NCBI GenBank assembly: GCA_051003795.1
Contig: JBPCKZ010000152.1
Span: forward strand, 1-64,000
Length of the DNA stretch: 64,000 nt
Origin: JALYXS01 sp051003795
Lineage (GTDB): Bacteria; Acidobacteriota; Terriglobia; Bryobacterales; Bryobacteraceae
Reading direction: 5' to 3'
This document shows positions 53,599 through 61,699 of the stretch, piece after piece (positions within the stretch are counted from its first letter, which is position 1; the number at the start of each line of letters is the position of its first letter). A program made the position numbers and the translations under genes. A model generated the notes under the pieces. It was not told where the DNA came from. It searched no databases and saw nothing but the letters and a program-made list of their open reading frames with translations.

Positions 53599-54938
53599 AA
53601 TCGCGCATTCTGATCGTCGAGGACGAGGAAAAACTTTGCCGCGTGATCGAGCTGCAACTCGCGTCGGAAGGTTACGAAGTTGAGAAAGCCCGCTCGGCCG
53701 AAGAAGCTCTTTCCATGATGGATCGCGCCGATCTCATCGTCACCGATCTGCGGCTTCCCAAGATGGACGGGCTGGAGCTGCTGGCGCTCGCCCGGCGCCA
53801 GAACGCGCGCGCTCCGGTGATCGTGATGACCGCTTATGGCACGGTGGAGACTGCGGTGGAGGCCATGAAAACGGGCGCCGTCGATTTTCTGCTGAAGCCC
53901 TTTTCGCTCGATCACTTGAGCGCCGTGGTGCGTAAAGCGCTGGAGGTTCGCAATCTTCGCGATGAGAACCGCCAGTTGCGCGAAGAGCTTGGCCAGCGAT
54001 ACACCTTCGACAACATCGTCGGTCGGAGCGCCCCGATGCAGGAGATTTTTGCGACCGTGATGCGCGTGGCTCCCACGCGCGCGACGGTGCTGCTGGCGGG
54101 CGAGAGCGGCGTCGGCAAAGATATGATCGCGCGCGCGATCCATTTCCATTCGCCGCGCCGCGACCGCCCGCTGGTGAAGATCAATTGCACCGCGCTGCCG
54201 GAAAATCTGATGGAGAGCGAGCTGTTCGGCTATGAAAAAGGCGCGTTCACGGGCGCTAACGTCTCGAAACCCGGAAAGTTCGAGCAAGCCGACACCGGCA
54301 CCGTGTTTCTCGACGAGATCGGCGACGTGCCCGCGTCCGTTCAGGTGAAATTATTGCGCGTGCTGCAGGAACGCGAGTTGGAACGGCTGGGAAGCAACAA
54401 GACCAAGCACATCGATGTCCGCGTGATCGCGGCGACCAATCAGGATTTGCGCGCCGCCCTCGAGCAGGGCACGTTTCGCGAGGATCTTTATTACCGCCTG
54501 AATGTCGTTCCCATCGAGATTCCGCCGTTGCGCGAGCGCAAGCAGGATATTCCGTTTCTGGCCGGGCATTTCGTGCAGAAACTGGCCGCCGATTCGGGCA
54601 GCCGCGTGGAGAAAATCACGCAGCCCGCGATCGACAAGCTGCTGACATATCACTGGCCCGGTAACGTCCGCGAGCTCGAAAATGTTATCGAGCGCAGCCT
54701 GGTGATGTGTACCGGGCCGGAGCTGGACGCGGCGGATATCAAGCTCGACATCCCGCGGGCACGGCAAGGTTCGGGCGATCTATCGCTGCCGGAGGGGATG
54801 AGCCTCGATCAATACGAGCAGGAACTGATTCGCCAGGCTCTCAAGAAAGCGGATGGAAACAAGAGCCAGGCCGCGCGCCTGCTCGGCCTGACGCGAAACG
54901 CCCTTCGTTACCGCCTGACCCAAATGGGCATTGAATAA
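53595..54938 (+). CDS. Sigma-54-dependent response regulator, NtrC family
   Basis: The 447-residue protein starts with a receiver domain (phospho-acceptor Asp51 in LIVTDLRLPKMDG). A sigma-54 activation AAA+ domain follows, with Walker A GESGVGKD, the GAFTGA loop (EKGAFTGANV) that contacts sigma-54, Walker B TVFLDEIGDV and the R-finger region YYRLNVVPIEIPPLRER. The C-terminus is a Fis-type helix-turn-helix (NKSQAARLLGLTRNALRYRL). On phosphorylation it should remodel sigma-54 polymerase at -24/-12 promoters. No such promoter was identified in the window. It is followed by a palindromic repeat that may end transcription. Confidence 0.95.
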   Translation: MKSRILIVEDEEKLCRVIELQLASEGYEVEKARSAEEALSMMDRADLIVTDLRLPKMDGLELLALARRQNARAPVIVMTAYGTVETAVEAMKTGAVDFLLKPFSLDHLSAVVRKALEVRNLRDENRQLREELGQRYTFDNIVGRSAPMQEIFATVMRVAPTRATVLLAGESGVGKDMIARAIHFHSPRRDRPLVKINCTALPENLMESELFGYEKGAFTGANVSKPGKFEQADTGTVFLDEIGDVPASVQVKLLRVLQERELERLGSNKTKHIDVRVIAATNQDLRAALEQGTFREDLYYRLNVVPIEIPPLRERKQDIPFLAGHFVQKLAADSGSRVEKITQPAIDKLLTYHWPGNVRELENVIERSLVMCTGPELDAADIKLDIPRARQGSGDLSLPEGMSLDQYEQELIRQALKKADGNKSQAARLLGLTRNALRYRLTQMGIE

Positions 54939-54945
54939 CATTTGT

Positions 54946-55024
54946 TTGTGGCGCGGACACTCGTGTCTGCCGTGTCCACACTCGTGTGGACACAAGTTTT
55001 TTGCCACACGAGCCCGCGCCACAA
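54946..55024. repeat. Palindromic dispersed element (REP/BIME-like)
   Basis: The ends TTGTGGCGCGG and CCGCGCCACAA are perfect inverted repeats. Inside is a perfect hairpin, GTCCACA-CTCG-TGTGGAC (54974-54991). A partial copy occurs at 776-816. Its position straight after the response-regulator stop would let it also act as a transcript end. Confidence 0.8.
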
Positions 55025-55072
55025 TTCCGGCTCAAGTTCAATTCTGAACGTCCGGTTTTTTGTATCACAATT

Positions 55073-55207
55073 CGGTAGTGGTCAGTTTGAATCGCCAAGC
55101 GAGATGTTCGGCAAACGCTGCGCGACAAGGGATGATCCTATGTGCTAATTCCGGAATGCGGCCACTTCCGGATTGCTGACGAATCCTGGCCATTAGGCGA
55201 ACGGAAG
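55073..55207 (+). repeat. ~135-bp repeat, inverted copy of 50407-50542
   Basis: It begins CGGTAGTGGTCAGTTTGAA and ends ATTAGGCGAACGGAAG. It is the second arm of the inverted pair around rpsA and the ntrBC-like genes. Its right end lies inside the truncated gene at 55138-55473. Confidence 0.85.
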
Positions 55208-55473
55208 GGCCGATGCCCCACTTGTAGCGTAACTTCGTGTAACCCACGGACCGGCTCCAAACAATAACCGTTCTCGTCATCTTCGCTGGACGCGATAGTA
55301 GCCCATGCGGACACGCCCAGATCGAGTGGCTCTAATGTCTCGCTGAGATTATTTATGGTTTTCGAGAGTTCCCAGGCGGCAGAGTGCAGTTCAGGGGAAA
55401 TAGACTTGAGTTCTTTGAATGATGTGGCGATCCGCTCTGTCGGAGGAACCTGAGGGACCTTCGGTTTAGGCAT
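55138..55473 (-). pseudogene. Hypothetical gene, frameshifted and cut by the repeat
   Basis: From ATG 55473 the first ~80 residues look coded: MPKPKVPQVPPTERIATSF, then LGVSAWATIASSEDDENGYC. Near 55254 the sense moves to another frame: removing one T from a TTT gives YCWSRSVGYTKLRYKWGIG. After that the sequence enters the 135-base repeat, so the original 3' end is lost. The protein is unknown. The KWGIG end suggests a small family that normally continues for some 20-30 residues. Confidence 0.55.
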
Positions 55474-55688
55474 AGGAGCCAGCTCCTTAGATAAATTGCG
55501 CCTTTAAAGGCGGTACTGCGCAAGGCAAGAGCCGCGGATCAAACCGCCGGTATAAATGCCGCTCCGACCTTTTGGCAACGGTGTAACACGTTCCGGCCCT
55601 GCGGGCGCGTTCGCTCGGGTATGCTCATTGCCATGTTCGCAGCGACCTTGCTACGGTGAAAGTCATGGTTCCGAGCGGCCCACCGCCC

Positions 55689-56369
55689 ATGACCGAGGCG
55701 GAATACTGGCGCGATTACGACATCATCCGCAATGACGTGAATGCGGCCATGGTCAGCTGCTACACACATCGCGCCATCAACGACATATCCGTGTCAGATC
55801 AGAAAATCTACCAGAGACTCAATCGGCATCCGGACTTCTGGCGGGTTACGTCATTCAGCCTACAGAACGGTCTGTTCATAGTGCTGGCGCGCATTTTGGA
55901 TTCGGACCCCAAACTGCATTCGATCTATCAGGTCTTGAACGCGACAACCGCGCATCCGGAGTTCTTCAATAAGGCTGCACTGCGAGCACGAAAACTCAGC
56001 ATTCCGGGCATCCCGCCGAATCCACCGTGGCTGGACGAGTATGTTCAGAACGCCTGGGAACCAACCGTGCAGGACCTGCGCGCACTGAAGAAGGCCCTCG
56101 CTCCGCACAAGACGAAGTTCGACGACATCTACAAGCCGGTCCGCAACCAGATCGCCCATATCATTTTCAAAGACAAGCAGTCCATCTCGTCCCTTTACGG
56201 CAGAACGCTAAGAACAGACATTGATGAGATCCTCCGTTTTCTTCATAGTCTTGTGCGCGCGATCTGGGAGATGGCCCACAATGCCGCGCAACCGGATCTC
56301 AGGGGCGACAATTACGGACGCCGATCGGGTGGCGGAAATCACGAAGGAGACACACGAGCTACTCCTTGA
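55689..56369 (+). CDS. HEPN/AbiU2-like protein, C-terminus frameshifted
   Basis: ATG 55689 (MTEAEYWRDYD) is the favoured start; GTG 55656 would add eleven residues. The 226-residue protein is largely helical. It carries R152-N-Q-I-A-H157, an Rx4H motif like the catalytic motif of HEPN ribonucleases, in the setting IYKPVRNQIAHIIFKDK expected of the AbiU2-like branch. AbiU proteins are linked to abortive infection in lactococci. The last ~20 residues (RRSGGGNHEGDTRATP) look out of frame. Shifting frame near 56318 restores TDADRVAEITKETHELLLEL with a stop after 56400. Family assignment is by eye and moderate. Confidence 0.6.
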   Translation: MTEAEYWRDYDIIRNDVNAAMVSCYTHRAINDISVSDQKIYQRLNRHPDFWRVTSFSLQNGLFIVLARILDSDPKLHSIYQVLNATTAHPEFFNKAALRARKLSIPGIPPNPPWLDEYVQNAWEPTVQDLRALKKALAPHKTKFDDIYKPVRNQIAHIIFKDKQSISSLYGRTLRTDIDEILRFLHSLVRAIWEMAHNAAQPDLRGDNYGRRSGGGNHEGDTRATP

Positions 56370-56516
56370 ACTTCCTACGCGCTCTTCGCGTAAAGGCGTG
56401 CGATCATAGCAGAGACTTTTGAAGCTTCAATGTTGCGTTGCTTCGAAATTCCGCTGAAGCGTGGTGACGAAGTGCTCCCCCGCAGCGATGCGGCATCATG
56501 ACTAGGCAGGGAGATC

Positions 56517-56905
56517 ATGACCCTGCTGGAGGCAAACGCCATGCCCGTCGTCTACCGTGTCGGCGGCGGGATACCCCTGATGATTAAACTGCCATATGCC
56601 GACGACAACTCTACTTGGCTCAGGGGCGATAATCCTTCAGAAACCCGACTGGAACAAGCAATATAAATGCTGGGAGACGCCGAACACTTAGTTTTTAGTG
56701 AAGTCGTCGGCGAATACTGAACCGGTTTGGCCGCGTCTACGTCATTCAGCCTTACTAAGTTCTGGAAAAATGCGCTCCGGCATGGAGTGCGAATGCTCCT
56801 GTATGGGGGAAAACCATGGTTCTTAGGTGACGGGAAAGTGGTATGTGATATCAGAAATCTGCGCATTGCAATGGCACAAGCGTGAGCTTTCCTGTCGCCT
56901 TTTTA
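56517..56905 (+). pseudogene. Heavily decayed gene of a conserved Cys-rich family
   Basis: Pieces of one protein lie in order in several frames: MTLLEANAMPVVYRVGGG and LMIKLPYADDNSTWLRGDN (from 56517), QKPDWNKQYKCWETPNT ending in a stop (56638-56691), NRFGRVYVIQPY and a stop (56720-56758), then GMECECSCMGENHGS, a stop, and GKWYVISEICALQWHKREL (56779-56905). I know this order from intact ~130-residue proteins of unknown function found in many bacteria, with the ECxCSC-type motif. At least three in-frame stops and three frameshifts make it inactive. Confidence 0.7.
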
Positions 56906-56908
56906 AAA

Positions 56909-57249
56909 GCCTCTTCCCCTCGGAGTCAACCGGTACCCCATCCCAGTTCCGCCGAGGACATAAACCGCGAATTATATTCCGCGCGCCGACCGCGCCCCCG
57001 ACACCTTTAAGAGACTCGCCCGCGACGGCAGCGCTTGCCAGTTTTCCTCCGGCCGTATCTCGCCAGCGCTTCCGCCTGACGGGCCATGAAGGTCAGGCGG
57101 GACCAGATTGGTCGGAACTACGGGCCCGATGCAAAGCCCCACGCTGGTTTATACATTCCGATTACTCTGAGACACCTCCACCGCTTTTCCGCCCTCTGCG
57201 GTCAGCGCAAGGAAGATGAGTCCCCGGAAGTCGGCTTCTGTTCGCCGAT
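56909..57249. other. Gene-free region with one hairpin
   Basis: No convincing gene was seen. CCGCCTGAC (57072-57080) and GTCAGGCGG (57092-57100) form a 9-base stem with an 11-base loop, without a T-run. Confidence 0.45.
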
Positions 57250-57320
57250 TCAGTCCAGATGACGCGCCAACCCGATGTGGCCGGCGGGGATCTGCGGCGC
57301 ATTATTCCTCTCTAACGGCG
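57228..57320 (-). repeat. ~93-bp fragment shared with 48124-48217 (inverted)
   Basis: The reverse complement runs from CGCCGTTAGAGAGGAATAAT to CGAACAGAAGCCGACTT. It includes the last codons and stop of a small open frame at 57250-57483. Confidence 0.75.
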
Positions 57321-57483
57321 AAGCATAGATCTGGTGATGCCTGCCGCTTGACTCTACGAAACGCACTAGGCGGGAGTTGAGCGCGGGGCGTCTCGATAAC
57401 GCCAAGGATCGACTGAGACGCCTGCTTTGTTTACATCGCATGCGCGACGAGAACCGGCCCTTCTGATAGACTCCTACTTTCAT
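57250..57483 (-). CDS. Doubtful small basic protein
   Basis: The 77-residue frame (MKVGVYQKGRFSSRMRCKQ onward, ending GHIGLARHLD) is rich in Arg and Ser. Its last ~25 codons are the fragment repeated at 48 kb. Conservation of that end in two places argues for a real gene end, but the basic middle could be a chance frame. No family was recognised. Confidence 0.3.
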   Translation of the reverse strand: MKVGVYQKGRFSSRMRCKQSRRLSRSLALSRRPALNSRLVRFVESSGRHHQIYASPLERNNAPQIPAGHIGLARHLD

Positions 57484-57629
57484 GGCGCGCCTCGCTCACG
57501 AGCCTTGACCTGTCGCACACACGCACCTAGTCTAGGCCGGAAGAGCTTTCTATCCGGCGGAACCCACTCTCCGTCCGGGTTCAAGTTCGAATAAGCGGCT
57601 CGAATATACTTGAGTAGGCTCAGCGACAT
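57480..57629 (-). pseudogene. N-terminal stub of a truncated gene
   Basis: ATG 57629 follows a good Shine-Dalgarno (AGAGGA). It codes MSLSLLKYIRAAYSNLNPD, which looks like a genuine protein start. The frame then runs at once into a 40-base piece (57532-57571) that duplicates the 3' end of the gene at 58762-59163, with one base lost. The original gene is therefore cut after about 19 codons. Its identity is unknown. Confidence 0.4.
57532..57571 (-). repeat. Copy of the 3' end of the 58762-59163 gene
   Basis: It matches 58762-58802 except for one missing base. The original codes EWVPPDRQALPA and stop; here the frame is shifted to EWVPPDRKLFRP. It is a duplicated gene-end fragment rather than a REP element. 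Confidence 0.75.
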
Positions 57630-57760
57630 GGGAATCCTCTGTTTTCTCCGCTCCCATATTACCGCGCGGCGACGTCGAAAGCCGTTCTCGCCGCCGCCGG
57701 ACATCAACACCCTACACGCTTTCCGGAAGCGAACCGTCTAATATTCCGAAAGGAGAACCC

Positions 57761-58747
57761 ATGGGCAAACTTGCGATTGCCGTTTGTTTCGCTTCCGCGG
57801 CGTTCGGGCAGAATGTCGACCGCGTTTTTCATCCGACAACCGCGATGTCCGCGCAGACATGGCAGGAGATTGCCACCACGATACGAACGGTGGCCCAAAT
57901 TCAACAACTGTCGCTAGACCTTCCGGGCGCAACACTGACCGTGAAAGGGACACCCGATCAGATGGCGCTCGCCGAGTGGCTGGTTCCTAAACTGGATGAG
58001 GCGGCGGGCTCGAATCCAGGCCCGAGGGACTACTGGGTGTCTCGAAATAGCGACGATGTCGTGTTGGTATTTGAGTTGGCTCATACCTCTACCCCTCAGG
58101 GCGCTCAGGAGATAATCACGTCGCTTCGAACTATTGCGGATATCCAAAAGATCTTCCTGGTAACCGCGCACGGGATAATGGCGCTGCGGGGCAATGCGAG
58201 CCAGATTGCGTTAGCCCGATTTTTGCTTCCGGAATTGGATCAGGCGCCGGTAGTGGCGCGACAGAGCGCCCTGGTGCACGTGTTTACGATGACTGGCGGC
58301 GGCAATGACACAGTGTTGGTGTATGGCCTGACCCACACGGATACCCCACGGGATTTTCAGGAGATTATCACAAATCTGCGCACGGTGCTGAGTATCCAGA
58401 GGATTTTTCAGGTCACCGCGCCGAAGTTGCTGGCGCTACGGGCCAGTGCAAGCGAGGTACAGATGTCCGAATGGCTAATTCCCGAATTGGACCGCCAGAC
58501 CGCGAACGCCGGCGGGAATGAGGCGCGAGTGCCTGGGGGCGACGACGATGTAGTGCATGTTTTCTACTTATCGCATTTGACGACCGCGGAAGGCATGAAT
58601 GGCGTTATGCGCGAGATGCGCGCCACGGCGCACATCTCGAGGGCATTCGTGCGCACGTCACCGGCGGCGTTGGTGTTGCGAGGGACCGCGGACCAGATTG
58701 CGATGGCGGGGCGCATGATCGAGTTGAGCGACCATGCGGCTCCCTAA
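57761..58747 (+). CDS. Secreted protein with four repeated secretin-N-like modules
   Basis: The 328-residue protein has ATG 57761 preceded by AAGGAG, and a short signal peptide (LAIAVCFASAAFGQ). Four copies of an ~80-residue module follow. The ends of the modules are LPGATLTVKGTPDQMALAEW, AHGIMALRGNASQIALARFL, APKLLALRASASEVQMSEWL and SPAALVLRGTADQIAMAGRM. Each is preceded by a helix such as EIITSLRTIADIQKIFLVTA. The alpha/beta pattern with LALRG resembles the secretin N domain that forms rings in type II/IV systems, but no secretin pore is present. It may be a ring-forming periplasmic protein. Its role is unknown. Confidence 0.75.
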   Translation: MGKLAIAVCFASAAFGQNVDRVFHPTTAMSAQTWQEIATTIRTVAQIQQLSLDLPGATLTVKGTPDQMALAEWLVPKLDEAAGSNPGPRDYWVSRNSDDVVLVFELAHTSTPQGAQEIITSLRTIADIQKIFLVTAHGIMALRGNASQIALARFLLPELDQAPVVARQSALVHVFTMTGGGNDTVLVYGLTHTDTPRDFQEIITNLRTVLSIQRIFQVTAPKLLALRASASEVQMSEWLIPELDRQTANAGGNEARVPGGDDDVVHVFYLSHLTTAEGMNGVMREMRATAHISRAFVRTSPAALVLRGTADQIAMAGRMIELSDHAAP

Positions 58748-58761
58748 ATCGCCGCATTCGG

Positions 58762-59163
58762 CTAGGCCGGAAGAGCTTGTCTATCCGGCGGAACCCACTC
58801 TCTTTTCGCCCGATCGCAAGTTAACAATTCCGGTGTCCAGAATCGATGCAACAGCGAACTGTTTAAGCGAGACTCATTCTCGGACAGGAACTCGGCAAAA
58901 CTCGATTCGCGATGCGTGGAAATCAGTCGAACCCAAGCGAGCGTAACCGTCTCGTTGTAGATGTCGGCGACGCCGTGCCGCTCGGCAAAACGCTCGATCC
59001 CGGATCGCACGAGCCGTTCGGCGTTTTCTAGCGACGTTTGGCGCAAGTAAAGCCACGCGAGCCGAAGATGATCGGCATGCCGGAACTGCGAAGGATGCAG
59101 TGCCGCCGAATCCACCGCGGCTAAGAACTCTTCATCGCTTAATTCGGACGATCCGGCGCGCAT
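58762..59163 (-). CDS. Conserved hypothetical protein
   Basis: The 133-residue protein starts at ATG 59163, directly after the stop of the PIG-L gene. It contains LSDEEFLAAVDSAALHPSQF and RHADHLRLAWLYLR, then a helical stretch with IYNETVTLAWVRLI and RFWTPELL, and ends WVPPDRQALPA. I associate this order (FRHxDHLRLAW and the closing WVxPDxxxLP) with a widespread bacterial family of unknown function. Its 3' end is duplicated at 57532-57571. Confidence 0.7.
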   Translation of the reverse strand: MRAGSSELSDEEFLAAVDSAALHPSQFRHADHLRLAWLYLRQTSLENAERLVRSGIERFAERHGVADIYNETVTLAWVRLISTHRESSFAEFLSENESRLNSSLLHRFWTPELLTCDRAKREWVPPDRQALPA

Positions 59164-61695
59164 TTATTGGGGCAATTTTCCGGCGCTTAACAGGTTCGCA
59201 AAGATGCGATACGCGCCCGGAACGCCAGCCGGCAATTGGCGAAACCACGAATAGGCCGTAAAAATATACGCCCCTTTTCCATACCGCGTGTACAGCGTTC
59301 CGCCGGGCAGCGGTACTTCGCCTGGATCGTGCGATTCAAGCACCGTCTGATAATGTTCGTCCCATTTCGACGCAAAGTACAGACCCCGCTCCTGAATCCA
59401 ACCGGTGAAATCCTTCTCGGTAATATGGTTCGGAGCTTGCAAAAGCGGAGAGTCGGGATGCGGGAAAGCCACGGGCGATTCTTCCACCGTCACGCGGCTG
59501 CCGCCCAGTTTGAATGGATACGGCCCGATCTCCAGGTTCGACCCTTCCAGCCGGTTATATTGCACGATCATCGTGCCGCCATCGCGCACATAGTCGAGCA
59601 GCCGATGCTGGTTCGCGCGCAAATCCGAGCGCACGTTGTAAGCGCGCACGCCGGTCACGATAGCGTCGAAACCGGAAAGATCGCCGCGCGCGAGATCGTC
59701 CTCGGTGAGCAGCCGCACCTCGCAACCCATTTGCCGGAGAGCGTCCGGGACATCGTCGCCGGCTCCCATAACATACCCCACCCTTTTCGCAAGCACTCGC
59801 AAAGGCGCGATCCGCAGCAATCCGTTTGAAGGCGGAGTCAGCGTTTGCGGCGGAATATGCGGGTAGGCGATCACCTGCATGCCCGCCGCCACCTCTTTGC
59901 CATCCACGCGGGCGATCGCGTGAAAGTGCGCCGGAGCCGCGTTTTCCGAACCGGGTTCAAAGCCGGGGACAGCCCGCGTCAGAGCAAATGAGACCTCCTG
60001 CCGCTCGCCCGTCTCGGTGAACTGAAACGTTCGCGACGTGGGCTCGAGCTTCCAGCCGGGATCGGCCTCAATGCGGATCTCACCCGACGCGCGGGGAACA
60101 TTCGCCGTCAACTCCACCGCGATTTGGCGCGTACCGGGTTGAGTGAATACGACGACCGGCTCCGGCAAATCGACGGCCACCGCCGGGACCACCGTGAGGG
60201 GGCGGGTCAACTCTCCCAGGACGTGAGCCACATAGCGGTGTCGCACCGGGCGCGCGATGGAAATCCGAGCGGCGCCCACGTTCAACTGAAACACCGCTTC
60301 GAGCACTGGAAGCACGTCCGCCCTTCCGATCAGGCGCGGGTCGCGAATATCGTAAGCGTCTCCGGCGTGCGGCAGGCGGAGCCAAAACGGCTGCGAATAC
60401 GGTGTATCGGCTGGAATATTTACGTCGAGATTGCGCGAAACCGGCACGTTATAACCGAGAGCTGACGCAACTTCGAGGGTTTGCTCGCGGCCCAAGCCTT
60501 CCAGCTTCACGGAAACGTTGCCGGCCGGGGCGGGCGACCGCTGAATCGCCGTGAAATTGACCTTGAAAACGCTTCCCGGCGTGGCTGCGTACCGGTCGGC
60601 ATCGGCATCGAGCCACAGTCCCGCGCACAATGCGATTGCCTCGTCGATTTCCGCGAGCTTGCGAACGCCCCAGGCGTTCTTTTCAGCCGCAAGAGTCGCG
60701 ATCGGTTGCCGCGCCTGCGCCAGCAGCGGAATCGTCAGTTCGGGATGGTCCGGGTCGAGCTGTCCCGCTGCTTTCGCGAGGATCGGTCCAATGAGATTGC
60801 CTCCCGGCACGCGATTCCACGTGGTATCGATCCCGTCAAACACGTCGTTTGCGGCCGTATCGCCCGCCAGGGTCACCAGGTAATTGCGAGAGGGCCCCCG
60901 CCTTTCCGCGTTCCCCATTCCCTGGCTGCGATGCTCGTCACGGCTGAGGGAAGCGATTTGAGAATAGGAAAGGCCGAGCACCGGATCGAAGACGCCCGTG
61001 TCGACCGCAATGCTGCCCGGCGTTTGCGCGGCTTCACGCTCCTGACCGGGCCGGAACGAGAGGACGTTATACATCAGCCGCTTTGCCTGCCAGGGCTGCG
61101 CCAGAGTCAACTGCTCGGGAAAGCGCGTAGGGTCGGCGGCGGCGCTGAAGGCTTCTTTGCCGAGAATCGCGGAAGCTTGATGCTGCCCGTGGCCGTCTTT
61201 GGGCGTACCGGAAAATCGCAGAATGATCACGTCCGGCCGATATTGCCGGATCACCCAAACCATGTCCGACAGGATCTTCTCGCGGCCCCATTTTTGCAGC
61301 GTTTCCTGCGGCGTTTTGGTAAAGCCGAAATCGATGGCGCGGGTGAAAAACTGCTCGGCGCCGTCGATTCGCCGCGCGGCCAGAAGCTCTTGCGTGCGGA
61401 TGACACCCAGCAGATCGCCCTGTTCCGGGCCAATCAGGTTTTGTCCGCCTTCTCCGCGCGTCGCCGATAAATACGCCGCGCGAACTTTGCGGCCGCGCGC
61501 GTAGTAAGCCAGAAGCGCCGTGTTTTCGTCGTCCGGATGCGCGGCAATCATCAGCACGCTGCCGAGCACATTCAGCTTATCCAGAGCCTGCTTGATCGCC
61601 GGAGTACCCGACAACTGGCGCTGCGCCGGCAGAGGCGCGAGGCAGCACAATGCGCACAGGTAGAGGGTGAATAACCGCCGGGAAAGGTTTGCCAA
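59164..61695 (-). CDS. Secreted PIG-L (LmbE-like) deacetylase-family protein
   Basis: The 843-residue protein has a signal peptide (LYLCALCCLAPLPAQ). Residues about 38-280 are a PIG-L domain with zinc motif MIAAHPDDENTALLAY, TRGEGGQN and GHGQHQASA, whose His and Asp residues bind zinc. PIG-L enzymes remove N-acetyl groups from GlcNAc-containing compounds. The long C-terminal part has several beta-sandwich regions and ends in an alpha/beta domain (GYVMGAGDDVPDALRQMGCE, then YVRDGGTMIVQYNRL) like a glutamine-amidotransferase-type fold. This long architecture is typical of soil Acidobacteriota and Bacteroidetes. A role in external amino-sugar processing is likely. Confidence 0.87.
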   Translation of the reverse strand: MANLSRRLFTLYLCALCCLAPLPAQRQLSGTPAIKQALDKLNVLGSVLMIAAHPDDENTALLAYYARGRKVRAAYLSATRGEGGQNLIGPEQGDLLGVIRTQELLAARRIDGAEQFFTRAIDFGFTKTPQETLQKWGREKILSDMVWVIRQYRPDVIILRFSGTPKDGHGQHQASAILGKEAFSAAADPTRFPEQLTLAQPWQAKRLMYNVLSFRPGQEREAAQTPGSIAVDTGVFDPVLGLSYSQIASLSRDEHRSQGMGNAERRGPSRNYLVTLAGDTAANDVFDGIDTTWNRVPGGNLIGPILAKAAGQLDPDHPELTIPLLAQARQPIATLAAEKNAWGVRKLAEIDEAIALCAGLWLDADADRYAATPGSVFKVNFTAIQRSPAPAGNVSVKLEGLGREQTLEVASALGYNVPVSRNLDVNIPADTPYSQPFWLRLPHAGDAYDIRDPRLIGRADVLPVLEAVFQLNVGAARISIARPVRHRYVAHVLGELTRPLTVVPAVAVDLPEPVVVFTQPGTRQIAVELTANVPRASGEIRIEADPGWKLEPTSRTFQFTETGERQEVSFALTRAVPGFEPGSENAAPAHFHAIARVDGKEVAAGMQVIAYPHIPPQTLTPPSNGLLRIAPLRVLAKRVGYVMGAGDDVPDALRQMGCEVRLLTEDDLARGDLSGFDAIVTGVRAYNVRSDLRANQHRLLDYVRDGGTMIVQYNRLEGSNLEIGPYPFKLGGSRVTVEESPVAFPHPDSPLLQAPNHITEKDFTGWIQERGLYFASKWDEHYQTVLESHDPGEVPLPGGTLYTRYGKGAYIFTAYSWFRQLPAGVPGAYRIFANLLSAGKLPQ

Positions 61696-61699
61696 CGGA

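Noticed and set aside
57250..57483. HicA-like toxin
   Set aside because: A SGRHHQIYASP segment faintly recalls HicA toxins, but the rest does not fit, no HicB is adjacent, and the frame itself is uncertain.
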